Counted from the stretch's first letter, positions 24,986 through 35,634 are shown. The stretch is 64,000 nucleotides of DNA from Niabella sp. (GCF_030150205.1 NZ_JASLGT010000017.1:280050-344049); one strand, 5' to 3'. Translations and numbers: made by a program. The notes: a model not told the origin generated them from the letters alone.

Positions 24986-26893
24986 TTATGCGGCCGTTTG
25001 AACAGACGATCCCACGGGAGTTTCTTCTTCCAGGGATTTCATAAACGCATTGTATTCTTTTTCATCGCGGTTCATTTTATCATACCAGTTCTTTTTCAGA
25101 AAAAGGGTGGTGATGCCCAACACGAGAATGGTACCCATCAATGACAGTTGCTGCTGAAGCACAATGTACATCGGGACCAGGGTTAAACAGCATTGCCAAA
25201 CGATTCCGATGGCTACGTTAAACATGTCGCGCCCAAAAGCGGTATTGGTTTTCAGCCCCGGATACCGTTCCCTGGCTTTTTCTGCCACCGGCTGCCAGTA
25301 TCCCCACGGACGTACTTTTACATAAAAGCTGATCAGGGTTTCCATATCCGTTGGTTTGGAGGTAAGCGTACCGGCAATGCAACCGGCCAGCGACAATACC
25401 AGCAGCACGGGAAAATAATAAAGGGGAAGGGTGTCCGGAAAGAATTCAGGGATGATCATTGCAGCGGCAATACCGGTAAGCATTCCCCAGAAAAAACCAT
25501 TGCCATTAAACCGCCACCAATACCATTTCAGTACATTGGCGGCAATATAGCCCCCATATAAAGCAGATACGATCCACTGCAGTACCGTATTAATGTTGTG
25601 CATATAAATACCGATGATGGTACTGAAAACCACCACCACCACGGCAATAATATAGCTGGCGCGTATCTGTACTTTTGATGTAGCGCCGGGATTGATGTAT
25701 TTCAGGTACACATCATTAATGAGATAGGCGGGTGCTGCATTTACGGTAGAAGCGAATGTAGACATAAAGGCCGATAGCAGTGCCGCCAGCAGCAGTCCTG
25801 TAAGTCCAACGCCCAGGAATTGATGAATGGCCCGGGGAAGAATGGTTTCAAAATCAATCCCGGTTCCTTGTGCACGAAAGTCGCTGCTGAAAAATATCAC
25901 CGCCAGTACCGTAAATCCCATAATCATAAGATAACGGGGGATGAGCAGGAATACGGATACGGAGCCGCTCATTAATGCCGCTTCCCTTGGCGTTCTGCAG
26001 GCCAGGATCTTCTGCATATCGTAGTTGGGTGCAGGACCCGCCATGCTGAAAAAAATACCTTTAAACAACATCATCATTACAAAGATGGAAAACAGCCCAT
26101 ACTGGTCTTCCGCTATTTTATGCGTAATGGAGGGCAGCAGCAGGCTCCAGTCGAGGTCGAGCGTCCAGCCAAAAAAAGGCGTATCCCAGCCGGCAGGTAT
26201 ATGGGCCTGCAACAGCTGCGGACTTACCCTTGTGATGGCTGTAACGGCAATCACAATTCCTGCGGTTGTTTTTATGACAAACTGGATCACATCGCCCCAT
26301 ACAATGCCCTTCATGCCTCCCAGCATTCCATAAAAAGTGGCGATGGCGGTAAAAAAAATACCATAAATATGTGGTGCATATTGCGGATCGACGGGGAAGG
26401 GGAAGTAGGGCGCTACTGCTTTCCAGGGGAGGAATACTTCAATAAATTTGCCGATTCCTACAAAGCCGTAACTCAGAAAACCCACTACGCCAATAACGGC
26501 ATAAAGCACCACAATGGTATGCGAAAGGCCGGCACCCTTACCATATCCGAACCGAGTGCGGATCCATTCTGCGCCGGTACGCACCCCGGAGCGGCGCAGC
26601 CATATGGAAAGATATACCATCATAAAGATCTGGTTGAATACGGGCCAGAGCCAGGGGATCCAGAGACTTTTTAAACCATAGGTAAACGCCAGGTATACCA
26701 GCCACATAGTGCCTGAAATATCGAACATCCCGGAAGAATTGGAAAGTCCCAGCAGGTAAAAGGGCATGGTTTTTCCTCCCAGGAAATAGGTGTCCATATT
26801 CTTCGACGCCTTTTTCTTGAGCACCAGTCCGATAACAACCATGGTGACCAGGTAGATGACAATAATCAGGGCATCGATCCATTCAAGCTTCAT
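24986..26893 (-). CDS. Sodium:solute symporter (SSS family)
   Basis: The 635-residue protein has about 13-14 membrane helices. The start WIDALIIVIYLVTMVVIGL, the KNMDTYFLGGKTMPFYLLG motif and the SNSSGMFDISGTMWL stretch are typical of SSS transporters related to SGLT/PutP. The conserved region LLSAFMSTFASTVNAAPAYL forms the second sodium-site helix. It likely takes up a sugar or organic acid with sodium. It lies downstream of the phosphorylase gene on the same strand, with a 134-base gap, and fits import of the released disaccharide or monosaccharide. Confidence 0.9.
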   Translation of the reverse strand: MKLEWIDALIIVIYLVTMVVIGLVLKKKASKNMDTYFLGGKTMPFYLLGLSNSSGMFDISGTMWLVYLAFTYGLKSLWIPWLWPVFNQIFMMVYLSIWLRRSGVRTGAEWIRTRFGYGKGAGLSHTIVVLYAVIGVVGFLSYGFVGIGKFIEVFLPWKAVAPYFPFPVDPQYAPHIYGIFFTAIATFYGMLGGMKGIVWGDVIQFVIKTTAGIVIAVTAITRVSPQLLQAHIPAGWDTPFFGWTLDLDWSLLLPSITHKIAEDQYGLFSIFVMMMLFKGIFFSMAGPAPNYDMQKILACRTPREAALMSGSVSVFLLIPRYLMIMGFTVLAVIFFSSDFRAQGTGIDFETILPRAIHQFLGVGLTGLLLAALLSAFMSTFASTVNAAPAYLINDVYLKYINPGATSKVQIRASYIIAVVVVVFSTIIGIYMHNINTVLQWIVSALYGGYIAANVLKWYWWRFNGNGFFWGMLTGIAAAMIIPEFFPDTLPLYYFPVLLVLSLAGCIAGTLTSKPTDMETLISFYVKVRPWGYWQPVAEKARERYPGLKTNTAFGRDMFNVAIGIVWQCCLTLVPMYIVLQQQLSLMGTILVLGITTLFLKKNWYDKMNRDEKEYNAFMKSLEEETPVGSSVQTAA

Positions 26894-27027
26894 GCAGCGT
26901 AATTTATCCTTTAATCGTTAGATGCGCAAATATCGGCTTCTTTGAATCATTTTCATAAAGCAGATTAAGGCCCCGTTGCTGCGTCCGTTGCAGGTAATGA
27001 TCTTATAACACCGGTAAAAATATGCGG

Positions 27028-28248
27028 TTATGCATATTGTTCCAGGAATGCATTGTTCTTGTCGATCAGCTCATTGATCTGTCGCACGGATTCGGCGGAG
27101 CGAAAACCGTCCCGCGGTGTGTTCAGGCAATAGTCCAGCAGCCGGTCAATGGATGATACGGCTACATGCATCCGGGTATCGCTGGAAGCATAGTAGATAT
27201 ATACCGTGCCGTCCTCATCCGCGATCCAGCCGTTGGAGAATAATACATTGGACACATCACCGGTGCGTTCTTCATTTTCGGGCGCCAGCAGGTAGCCGCC
27301 GGGTTCTGCGATCAGTACCGACGGGTCTTTCAGTGATGTAAGATATACATACAATACATAACGCAGGCCGGAGGCACAGCCCCGTACGCCATGGGCCAGG
27401 TGCAGCCAGCCTTCAGACGTTTTGATGGGAGGGGGGCCTTCACCGTTTTTCAGTTCCTTTATGGTGTGATAATACCGGTTGTTGATGATGGTTTCCGACC
27501 GGATCACCGGGTTGCAGATATCATCGATCAGGGCCCAGCCGATTCCTTCTCCTTTTCCCGCCAAAATAAAATTATCCTGTGGCCTTGTATAAAGCGCATA
27601 CCGCCCCTGTACAAATTCGGGATGTAGCACTACATTACGCTGCTGGCTGCAGGCTTGTATATTGGGCAGCCGTTCCCAGTGTATAAAATCGCGGGTACGC
27701 ACAATACCGGAGCTGGCAAAGGCCGCTGTAAGGTCGCCGGGCGCGGCATCCGGATGATGGCGCTCGCTGCAAAAGATCCCATAAATCCACCCGTCTTCAT
27801 GTGCCGTAAGCCGGATATCGTAGATATTGGTTTCCGCCGGTGAAATATCGGGCAGGGAAACCGGCCTGGGCCAAAAGCAAAACTGATCTATTCCATTGGG
27901 ACTTTCGGCAATCGCAAAAAATGATTTGCGGTCCACACCCTCCACGCGTACCATCAGCAGGTACCGGCCGTTCCATTTAATAGCGCCGGCGTTTAATGTG
28001 GTATTGATGCCAATGCGCTCCATAAAAAGCGGATTGGTACGGGGATCGAGGTCGTAGCGCCAGGAAACAGGTACATGCTGCCGGGTAATTACAGGATTCC
28101 GGTATCTGCGTACGATGCCGTTATAATCGTTTAAGGGGGTATTGGTTTTTGCGATCAGGAGCTCCTGATCGCGGATGATTGTTTCCAAACCTTGCTGAAA
28201 ATGTGCTGTCATAATTGCTGTCTTTCTTACACGGATCCTTTTGATCAT
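27028..28248 (-). CDS. GH130-type beta-mannoside phosphorylase
   Basis: The protein is a five-bladed propeller of the GH130 class, which uses phosphate to split mannosyl linkages, e.g. mannosyl-glucose to mannose 1-phosphate and glucose. The candidate general acid is D144 in ETNIYDIRLTAHEDGWIYG; other family signatures are NPVITRQHV and LHPEFVQGRYALYTRPQD with several Arg and His residues for phosphate. There is no signal peptide, so it is cytoplasmic. Two starts are possible: 28248, two bases after the upstream stop, or 28212 (MTAHFQQGLETII). The exact subfamily and substrate need comparison. Confidence 0.85.
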   Translation of the reverse strand: MIKRIRVRKTAIMTAHFQQGLETIIRDQELLIAKTNTPLNDYNGIVRRYRNPVITRQHVPVSWRYDLDPRTNPLFMERIGINTTLNAGAIKWNGRYLLMVRVEGVDRKSFFAIAESPNGIDQFCFWPRPVSLPDISPAETNIYDIRLTAHEDGWIYGIFCSERHHPDAAPGDLTAAFASSGIVRTRDFIHWERLPNIQACSQQRNVVLHPEFVQGRYALYTRPQDNFILAGKGEGIGWALIDDICNPVIRSETIINNRYYHTIKELKNGEGPPPIKTSEGWLHLAHGVRGCASGLRYVLYVYLTSLKDPSVLIAEPGGYLLAPENEERTGDVSNVLFSNGWIADEDGTVYIYYASSDTRMHVAVSSIDRLLDYCLNTPRDGFRSAESVRQINELIDKNNAFLEQYA

Positions 28249-28250
28249 TA

Positions 28251-30074
28251 TCAGAGATTGTCTGGGTAAAGCGGCATGCGGGTTACCCGGTGAAATGCGG
28301 TACCGCTCGGTGCAGCGATCTCCATTTCAAACAGGACCTCATTGGTTGCGGGGTCTATTTCAACAATACGCCCCCCGGGGCCAATGGAAGTAGGTACGCC
28401 CATTCCCGGGCAGAATAATACGTGCTTTGTCTGGGACAGGAATTGTACCCCGGAAATAGCCTGTGAAAAGCCTTCTGCGCCCCGTTCCTTGCCAAAGGAC
28501 CAAACCTGCTGTACGGTCTTTTTGTCTTCATCAACCCGGTATTCCACTACACGGCTGTAATTGGTGACATCCGAACCAAAGTTTGGTATCCAGTTCCGGT
28601 TATATCCGTTGTCAAATACCAGGATGTGGTTGTCTGACAGCACAACAGGTGTATGCGGGCCCCAGGGCCAGTCGAAACCTGCTGTTTGTGCATCGCCGTT
28701 TATAACCGCGGGGTCTGTTACAGGAACCCCGTTTTCATCAACCGGATTTAACAGGTAGGGCTGATAGGAGGCCCCCCAGTATTTATGCGGAGAAATGATC
28801 CACCGGAGCTTGCCGGCATGGGTAAAACGGAAAATCCCCTGGTACCTTGCGGTGGCCAGCAGATCATTTCCCATCTCATTAATCGAATTGTTATGCGCCC
28901 AGTTTGTAGGATTCTGTGAGTATTGCGGGGGCGTGATCCCATCCGGCTTCACATAGCGGGAGGTGTCCAGCAGGGTGGCCAGATCCCATTCGCTGACCAG
29001 TGCACCAGACTCCGGGTTCAGCTCGATGATGTGGTCATTGATCCGCGGCTGACCGTTCCTTAAACGTGCGGCGGGCCTGGTAACAGTGATCAGGAAATTT
29101 CCATTGGCGGCTTCTTTAACTTCGTGATGAAAGGTATAGCCGGGTTTTTGAAGATCCCATTGATGCAGCAGGTTCCCGAACATATCCAGTTCCACGATCC
29201 TTGGCTGCGACTGGTCTCCGGCGATGAAGCTGCCTTTTTTTGTGCGCTTTAAGCCGATGGATGTAGAAAGCTTTTGCAGGTCGGGCGATGATTTTAAAAG
29301 CAATAACCATCGCAATTCCCCTTCGTTGTCGATCATATAGGGAAGCGATACATCTGCTTCCGACATTCCGGGATAGTTAACCAGGTTGATCCCCGGCTCC
29401 ATTTGCCCCGGCAGGCTTTTCATCAGTTTCCATTTTGGAAAATCCTGTACCGTAAGCGGCGCTGTGCGGATATGGATCGTTGTACTGCCGCGCTCCCTGC
29501 CATCCCGGTCGGTAAAAGTGAGGTCTACAACATTGTCATGGTCGGCATATAGGCCAAAAACAGGCACGCTCTGGCGTGGCTGATCTTCGTGGCACAGGTG
29601 CGTAATGGTGCCTGTTTCCCCGTTTTTACCATGTACCGTTACCTTCACCCGGCCATAAGTAGGCAGCCATACATTTACCAGGGCAGCGAGCGGGTTGTAG
29701 CCCGATGGATTAAGCTTTATATCCTCTACTATATAATCGAGGGCTGCACCTTTTGAAGGTATAACCAGTCCGGAACCGTCGCTGAAGGTGATGCCGGTGC
29801 GCCAGTGTTCCGGCTCCGGTGCAATCCTGGTAATATCCTGCATCGGGACCTGCAATGCCCCCTGTTCAAAATTAAAAATGTATTCACCGCTATTCCTGGA
29901 GATATCGAGCAATAAATCGCCTTTATCTGCCCTGGCACTTAGGGATTGTTTTGATGCTATATCCGGAAGCGCATCTTCCCGGCGTGTACAGGAAAACAGC
30001 AATACCACGAGGCCGAATAACAAACCGGGCAACACGCGATGCTTCTTTAAGTAACGGGAACGGGCTATCAGCAT
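28251..30074 (-). CDS. Arylsulfotransferase-family lipoprotein (ASST)
   Basis: The 607-residue protein has a lipoprotein signal (LLFGLVVLLFSC, lipid-attached Cys near residue 29). The body is a beta-propeller of the aryl-sulfate sulfotransferase family: GSFIAGDQSQPRIVELDMFG, then HQWDLQKPGYTFHHEVKEA, and NWAHNNSINEMGNDLL with conserved H394. ASST enzymes move sulfate from one phenol to another without PAPS, through a sulfo-histidine. Its place between SusD and a phosphorylase, with the phosphorylase start two bases after its stop, suggests it handles a sulfated glycan or phenolic glycoside outside the cell. That is inference; some propellers of this family may only bind. Confidence 0.85.
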   Translation of the reverse strand: MLIARSRYLKKHRVLPGLLFGLVVLLFSCTRREDALPDIASKQSLSARADKGDLLLDISRNSGEYIFNFEQGALQVPMQDITRIAPEPEHWRTGITFSDGSGLVIPSKGAALDYIVEDIKLNPSGYNPLAALVNVWLPTYGRVKVTVHGKNGETGTITHLCHEDQPRQSVPVFGLYADHDNVVDLTFTDRDGRERGSTTIHIRTAPLTVQDFPKWKLMKSLPGQMEPGINLVNYPGMSEADVSLPYMIDNEGELRWLLLLKSSPDLQKLSTSIGLKRTKKGSFIAGDQSQPRIVELDMFGNLLHQWDLQKPGYTFHHEVKEAANGNFLITVTRPAARLRNGQPRINDHIIELNPESGALVSEWDLATLLDTSRYVKPDGITPPQYSQNPTNWAHNNSINEMGNDLLATARYQGIFRFTHAGKLRWIISPHKYWGASYQPYLLNPVDENGVPVTDPAVINGDAQTAGFDWPWGPHTPVVLSDNHILVFDNGYNRNWIPNFGSDVTNYSRVVEYRVDEDKKTVQQVWSFGKERGAEGFSQAISGVQFLSQTKHVLFCPGMGVPTSIGPGGRIVEIDPATNEVLFEMEIAAPSGTAFHRVTRMPLYPDNL

Positions 30075-30212
30075 ATGGGATATTGTTTAACTGTTGCTTT
30101 TACACTGCGGAATATTTTCCAACACCCGGCAGCAATCAAATAACCTTTTGTTGAGCGATAAAAACGGAACAAATCATCAGGCTAAACTCATTAAAAGCCT
30201 GTTGCCGGAAAG

Positions 30213-30246
30213 GCGCGCTGCCGGCGGATTGTACCGGGCAGCGCGC
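30213..30246 (-). promoter_or_regulatory. GC-rich hairpin after SusD
   Basis: A perfect 10-bp inverted repeat (GCGCGCTGCC / GGCAGCGCGC) with a 14-base loop begins 28 bases after the SusD stop and lies in the 200-base gap before the sulfotransferase gene. There is no T run. It could stabilise the SusCD message or reduce read-through. Confidence 0.55.
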
Positions 30247-30274
30247 GTATCTTTGATGATACAGTATGGCTTAT

Positions 30275-31906
30275 CTAGCGCCACAGTGCGTTTTGTTGTA
30301 TTGCTGTATTGGTATTTATTTCCGCTTCGGGAATGGGCAGATAGTAATGTTTGGGCTGAAAATTATTGGCGCCCTGTTTTTGATTGTTTACAAAGATCTG
30401 CTTCATTTCAGCGGGAGTGTACCAGCGTTTCAGGTCAAAGAAGCGATGCCCTTCAAAGAAAAACTCCAGCTCATTCTGCCGTATCACTTCGTTCATGAGG
30501 TCGGTGGCACCCGCCCAGGCTTTGTTTTCGTTAAGCCCTGCGCGTTTCCGGATGCGCTTCAGATCGGTAATAGCATCCGGCAGGTTTCCGTTTTTGATAC
30601 AGGCTTCTGCGTGTAGCAATAGCACCTCGGCAAAACGGATGATGCGCAGGTTATTATTATTATTGGCCGCATTATACATACTGTTGGCTCCTTCTTCGTT
30701 CTTATAAAAATTAGTGTATTTCTTTAATAAGAAACGTCCGGGCTTATTACCTATTTGCGGATAGGTTAATCCGGTGTTCACCGACATTTTTGCCTGGGCT
30801 TCATGCCAGAGCCAATCGAAATCATGATTGCCAAACCAGGTGCCATCGGTAAGCCCGGTTTCATAATCGGAATACTTCCAGAAAAAGCTGGTGTACATCC
30901 GTTTGTCGAAACGGGTATCCGATCCAGCGGGGCGTTCTTCGCTCACAAAATCGCGCACAATGGATATACCGGGTACGAGTTTAAACCATGCACCGGTACC
31001 GGCCGGTCCGCAAAAATTAGGCAGTGCAAAACCCAACTGGCAGGAGGCGCAATCGTTGCCCCATATTCCACCCGAACCTAGGAAGCCATCATAGGCCAGT
31101 TCAAATACCGATTCTTTGTTGAACTCGGAGGTTTCTTTAAAATTGTCTTCAAAGTTCTCCATTAAATCGTAGCTATAAGGCGCGGTGAGCAGGGCCTTTA
31201 ACTCGGTCTCGGCCTCGGGATACTGTTTGGTATATACCAATGCCTTACCCAAATAAGCAATGGCTGCACCCTTGGTAACCCGGCCGGTTTCACCAGCAGG
31301 CCTGCTCACAGGCAGGTTGTCCTTGGCTACCTTAAAATCGGCAATTACCTGTTTCCAGATATCCGCTTCCGGTGTGGAAGGCTTGTTGCCTCCATCCGGA
31401 TCATCGCCTGCAGGTAAGAGCCGCAGCGGTACATCGCCAAAATTGGCGGCGAGCAAAAAATAATACATACCCCGTAAAAAGCTTACCTCACCGATCAGCT
31501 GCTTCTTTTTACCATCATCCATTTTTACCCGGTCAATATTTTTCATAAAAACATTGGCCCTGTTGATCCCTTTGTATAGATCTCCGAAATTGCTTCCGGC
31601 GGTACCGGCAGAGTTCAGGAAATTAACATACTCCCAGGTAAAGGGCTCTTCCCCGATCAGGAACCACATATCATCAGCCCGGTTCAGGGTCTGATAGCCG
31701 GAGTAGGCTCCGTAATAACCGTCCATTTGATTGCGGATGGGTGAATAAATGGTGGGAATGGCGGCTACCGCATCAGACTCCATTTGCCAATAGGTTTCTT
31801 CTACCGGAAGATTGGGGTTGACCTTGTTTAGAAAATCTTTGCTACAGCTGCCAAGGAACAATAGGGCCGCTGCTGTTGCCGTATATATTTTTATCGAACG
31901 TTTCAT
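30275..31906 (-). CDS. SusD/RagB-family glycan-binding lipoprotein
   Basis: The outer-membrane lipoprotein works as the lid and glycan binder of the SusC channel. The start MKRSIKIYTATAAALLFLGS is followed by the lipid-attached Cys (LGSC). The early DFLNKVNPNLPVEETYW region, the TPR-type helices around FLRGMYYFLLAANFGDVPL, and the C-terminal LKRIRKRAGLNENKAW to FFEGHRFFDLKRW and HYYLPIPEAEINTN are all SusD hallmarks. It follows SusC by about 50 bases. An upstream ATG at 31915 adds three residues. Confidence 0.96.
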   Translation of the reverse strand: MKRSIKIYTATAAALLFLGSCSKDFLNKVNPNLPVEETYWQMESDAVAAIPTIYSPIRNQMDGYYGAYSGYQTLNRADDMWFLIGEEPFTWEYVNFLNSAGTAGSNFGDLYKGINRANVFMKNIDRVKMDDGKKKQLIGEVSFLRGMYYFLLAANFGDVPLRLLPAGDDPDGGNKPSTPEADIWKQVIADFKVAKDNLPVSRPAGETGRVTKGAAIAYLGKALVYTKQYPEAETELKALLTAPYSYDLMENFEDNFKETSEFNKESVFELAYDGFLGSGGIWGNDCASCQLGFALPNFCGPAGTGAWFKLVPGISIVRDFVSEERPAGSDTRFDKRMYTSFFWKYSDYETGLTDGTWFGNHDFDWLWHEAQAKMSVNTGLTYPQIGNKPGRFLLKKYTNFYKNEEGANSMYNAANNNNNLRIIRFAEVLLLHAEACIKNGNLPDAITDLKRIRKRAGLNENKAWAGATDLMNEVIRQNELEFFFEGHRFFDLKRWYTPAEMKQIFVNNQKQGANNFQPKHYYLPIPEAEINTNTAIQQNALWR

Positions 31907-31956
31907 TATTGACATTTTTTAAAAAAGTAAGATTTGTTATAAAAGGCTGTTCCGGA

Positions 31957-34900
31957 CTAAAAATTAGCCTGGATGCCAAACATAATAGTACGTGCCAGCG
32001 GAAAACGGCCATAATCGGTGCCGGCTGAAAATACACCGGAATAGTCGCCGTTTTCACCATTGCTTTGTCCCAGATCAGGCGTATAACCTTTGTATTTGGT
32101 TGCGGTAAACAGGTTGTCGGCCGCCAGGAAAATACGGCCATTCTTCAGAGTGACCCTGCTTAACCACTGTTTAGGCAGCGTGTAACCAACCTCAACCGTT
32201 TTTAAGCGAAAGAATGTACCGCTTTCTATCCAGCGATCACTTACCCGGCGCTTATTGTCGTTGGGGTCCTCCCGGGTATAGCGGGGAATACCGGTATTGG
32301 TATTGGTGGGCGTCCAGGAGTTCAGCAGGGCTGCCGAATGGTTGTTTACCTCGTTTGTTTGCTCCATGCGTGCCCGGGTATAGTTGTATATTTTGTTGCC
32401 GTACATACCGTCAAAGAAAAATGCTACATCTATTCCTTTGTAATCCAGCCCGCCTCTGATACCATAGGCCAGTTTGGGAAAAGGGCTTCCTACATACTGG
32501 CGGTCATTGTTGTCAATTTTTCCATCGCCGTTGAAGTCTACAAATTTAATATCGCCGGCTTTGGCTTTGGGCTGTATCACATTGCCTTTGGCATCTTTGT
32601 AAGCCTGTGCTTCGGCATCTGACTGGAACAGGCCATCGGTTTTAATTACCCAGAAACCGCCAATAGGGTATCCTACTTTAGCCCAGCTTACAACGCCTTC
32701 TCCCCGTGGATTAAAGCCTTCAAATTGCTGTACATTGCCCACGGTTACAGCGCGTACTTCGTTTTTAGTCATAGACGCATTTACGCCAATCGTATAGTTT
32801 AAGACGCCAACAGTATTCCTGTAATTGGCTAAAAACTCAAAACCTTTATTGCTGATGGTTCCGGCATTCATAACCGGCGTGCCATTAAGTCCTGTAGAAG
32901 GAGGCTGGTTGATGTTTAACAGCACACCCCTGGTTTCGCGTACATAGTAGTCCGCGCTAATGCTGAGTTTATTCTTCAAAAAGGCCAGGTCCAATCCTAT
33001 ATTACTGGTAACCGTTTCTTCCCAGGTCAGGTCCGGGCGCGAAACCCAGTTGACACCCGTAATGGATCCCTGCCAAAGCTTGCCGCCCTGTATGTAGTTG
33101 ATGCCATAGGAAGTAATGTTTTGCGTAGTATAATTGGGTATTTCCTGGTTGCCCAGTCTACCGTAGCTGGCGCGTATTTTAAACTCATTTACCGTATTTT
33201 TTGCAGTCTCAAAAAAGCGCTCGTTCATCACATTCCAACCCAGGGCAACGGAAGGGAACAGCCCGTAGCGATGCCCTTCTGCAAACTTCGAAGATCCGTC
33301 CCGGCGCAGCGATGCCGTCAGCAGGTAGCGGCTATCGTAGCTATATATTAACCGACCAAACTGAGACAGGAGCGATGCTTCCTGCAGGCTTCCCGATGTA
33401 GATTGATCAAGCAAAGCCCCGGCATCAATAGCATCTGTTCCTAAAGGAAGATCTTTCCGGCCGGCTGCAAAACCCCTGTTGGCATTGTTCTGGGCGGAGT
33501 AACCGGCTAAAACATTTAGGGTGTGTTTGTCGAATGTGCGATCGTAATGCAAGGTATGCTCAACCAGCCACTGGTTGTTGAAAAAAGCACCTTCACTGAG
33601 GTACGATTTGTTAAGGGCTGTGCCATATGTATAGGCCAGACCCCGGTCATAATTTCTTCCGGTTGTCCGATTGATACCCACATTGAGTTTGTATTTTAAT
33701 CCTTTTACGAACAGGTCTGCTTCGGCATAGCCATTCAGCATAATATCTGTTTGATATACATGCTTGTTGTGCAGGTTGATAAAACCGACAGGATTTTCTA
33801 AATTTTTCATCCACGGCGCATACGTGGCATAGCCCCCTACCATAGCAGGATCATAAATCGGCAGCAATGCGTTCTGACGCAGCACATCGGTGATGGTTAG
33901 GTCGGAATATTTCCGGTCTCCCGATTTAATCAGGAAGGTATTGCCCATACGGAAATGATCGTTGAAAAAGCTGAAGGTATTTTTAGCACGTACCGTAAAT
34001 GCCTTATAGCCGGTGGTTTTTAAAATACCTTTCTGGTCTATATAACCTGCAGAAACACTGTAGGTAGATCGCTCACCACCTCCGGATACATCTAAATTCA
34101 CTTTGTTAATAGGGGCCGTTTGAAACACTTCATGCTGCCAGTCGGTATTGGCCGTAAAGCTTTCTGCCTGGGTAGGCAACAGGCCGTTTTCCTTTTCAAT
34201 GGCTTTCCATTGCGGGCCGCTCATTAACTCCATTTTTTTAGGAAGGCTTTGCACTCCTGTAAAGGCATTGACGCTGATAACGGCCGGGGTATTTTTACGC
34301 CCTCCCTTGGTGGTAATGATTACTACTCCATTGGCCGCGCGTGAACCATAGATGGCTGCGGCAGATGCATCTTTCAATACTTCGAGGGAAGCAATATCGT
34401 TGGGATCTACCAGGTTGATATCGCCAAACACTCCATCAATAATATAAAGCGGGGCGTTGTTGCGCAAAGAGCCCAGACCGCGGATATTGATGCTTAAGCC
34501 TGCGCCGGGTGTGCCCCCGGAGTTGGAAACGGTTACACCCGCTATACGGCCCTGTAAAGCGCCGGCAGCGCTTTTGGCCAGGTTCGATTGTAAGTCCTTG
34601 CCGGTTACAGAGGCAACGGCACCCGTAAGATCTTTTTTCTTAATGGTACCATACCCGATCACTATCACCTCATCCATCTGGTTGCTCTCGCGCAGGGATA
34701 CAGTGATGGTGCTGTTGCCGGTAACGGTGGTTTCTGAGGCTTGCATGCCGGCATAGGTAAACTCCAGGGTTTGCCCTTTTGCGGCGTCTAAAACAAAGTT
34801 TCCGTTTTGATCCGTTACGGTGGCGGTTCCCGTTCCTTTTACGGTTACGGTAGCTCCGGGCAGGGGATTGTTGTTCTTATCCCGTACCGTTCCTTTGATC

Positions 34901-34971
34901 TGTAGTACTTGTTGTGCCCACGTGAGGTGGCTAATGGCTCCTAAAAGCAGTATGAGTAGTATTTTTTTCAT
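31957..34971 (-). CDS. SusC/RagA-family TonB-linked outer-membrane transporter
   Basis: The start at 34971 (MKKILLILLLGAISHLTWAQ) gives a normal signal peptide; the frame is open 21 codons further. Then come the carboxypeptidase-like domain (IKGTVRDKNNNPLPGATVTV), the TonB-box region (MDEVIVIGYGTIKKKDLTGA), the plug (NIRGLGSLRNNAPLYIIDG; LKDASAAAIYGSRAANGVVI) and a large barrel ending in GIQANF. About 1,004 residues, normal for SusC. It imports a glycan or glycoconjugate. A weak -7-like TAGTTTTA lies 34 bases upstream. It heads the locus that continues with SusD, the sulfotransferase and the phosphorylase. Confidence 0.96.
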   Translation of the reverse strand: MKKILLILLLGAISHLTWAQQVLQIKGTVRDKNNNPLPGATVTVKGTGTATVTDQNGNFVLDAAKGQTLEFTYAGMQASETTVTGNSTITVSLRESNQMDEVIVIGYGTIKKKDLTGAVASVTGKDLQSNLAKSAAGALQGRIAGVTVSNSGGTPGAGLSINIRGLGSLRNNAPLYIIDGVFGDINLVDPNDIASLEVLKDASAAAIYGSRAANGVVIITTKGGRKNTPAVISVNAFTGVQSLPKKMELMSGPQWKAIEKENGLLPTQAESFTANTDWQHEVFQTAPINKVNLDVSGGGERSTYSVSAGYIDQKGILKTTGYKAFTVRAKNTFSFFNDHFRMGNTFLIKSGDRKYSDLTITDVLRQNALLPIYDPAMVGGYATYAPWMKNLENPVGFINLHNKHVYQTDIMLNGYAEADLFVKGLKYKLNVGINRTTGRNYDRGLAYTYGTALNKSYLSEGAFFNNQWLVEHTLHYDRTFDKHTLNVLAGYSAQNNANRGFAAGRKDLPLGTDAIDAGALLDQSTSGSLQEASLLSQFGRLIYSYDSRYLLTASLRRDGSSKFAEGHRYGLFPSVALGWNVMNERFFETAKNTVNEFKIRASYGRLGNQEIPNYTTQNITSYGINYIQGGKLWQGSITGVNWVSRPDLTWEETVTSNIGLDLAFLKNKLSISADYYVRETRGVLLNINQPPSTGLNGTPVMNAGTISNKGFEFLANYRNTVGVLNYTIGVNASMTKNEVRAVTVGNVQQFEGFNPRGEGVVSWAKVGYPIGGFWVIKTDGLFQSDAEAQAYKDAKGNVIQPKAKAGDIKFVDFNGDGKIDNNDRQYVGSPFPKLAYGIRGGLDYKGIDVAFFFDGMYGNKIYNYTRARMEQTNEVNNHSAALLNSWTPTNTNTGIPRYTREDPNDNKRRVSDRWIESGTFFRLKTVEVGYTLPKQWLSRVTLKNGRIFLAADNLFTATKYKGYTPDLGQSNGENGDYSGVFSAGTDYGRFPLARTIMFGIQANF

Positions 34972-35634
34972 ACATATGGCTTGTTTGGTAAAAAAATTTG
35001 AGGGTAAAACTAAATGAAACGGTAGCAGAAGCATTTCACAATCACATCAACTTCATTGAACAATCCGTTCTTTTTATGGAGTTGAAATATGGACCTGTAT
35101 GCATCGATGACCGGTGTGGTGAAACAGGATTTTTAACCGTAGAGAAAGAAATGTAAACAGCGAGATGTATACGGATGTACAGATAGGGACTTTGGGTATG
35201 GCTGCTTGTTTTTTACCTGTTGAAGGAATATTTATTGAACGATTGGCTCATTTGGGTTGAAGAATCTGCTCAGGGGAGGGGAAGCGGTAGCGTTTGGTAT
35301 TTCTATCGTTTTTAGTTTTAGCCATCAATGAGTAACGGGCTGACTGGTATGACTTGTGGGACATGGAGTAATACTTTATTGTATTGCAGGAGACAGAATC
35401 GCTGCTTGAATAGAGCCTCAGAAGTACTGAGTAATGTTTAGTATAAGTATTGCGTCGTCAGGGGAAGTAATAGCCACAAAGGCGGGAAGACACGAAGAAA
35501 CACAAAGAGCGATCAAAGCTTAGTGTTGCTTTGAGCCTTTGGGACTTTGTGGCGAATAAACACGAAGCGATATAACGCGCTGTGTTCGCAGCACCTTTGC
35601 GCCGCTGCGTGAAACAAGCCATCCCGGAGAACGC
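34972..35634. other. Gene-free interval upstream of SusC with an imperfect inverted repeat
   Basis: No gene is seen in these 663 bases. Around 35474-35552 the word CCACAAAG and its complement CTTTGTGG bound an AT- and CACGAAG-rich block, the kind of intergenic repeat (cacaaaggc..cacgaag..cacaaag) common in this group. SusC promoter elements would lie at the left end. Confidence 0.5.
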
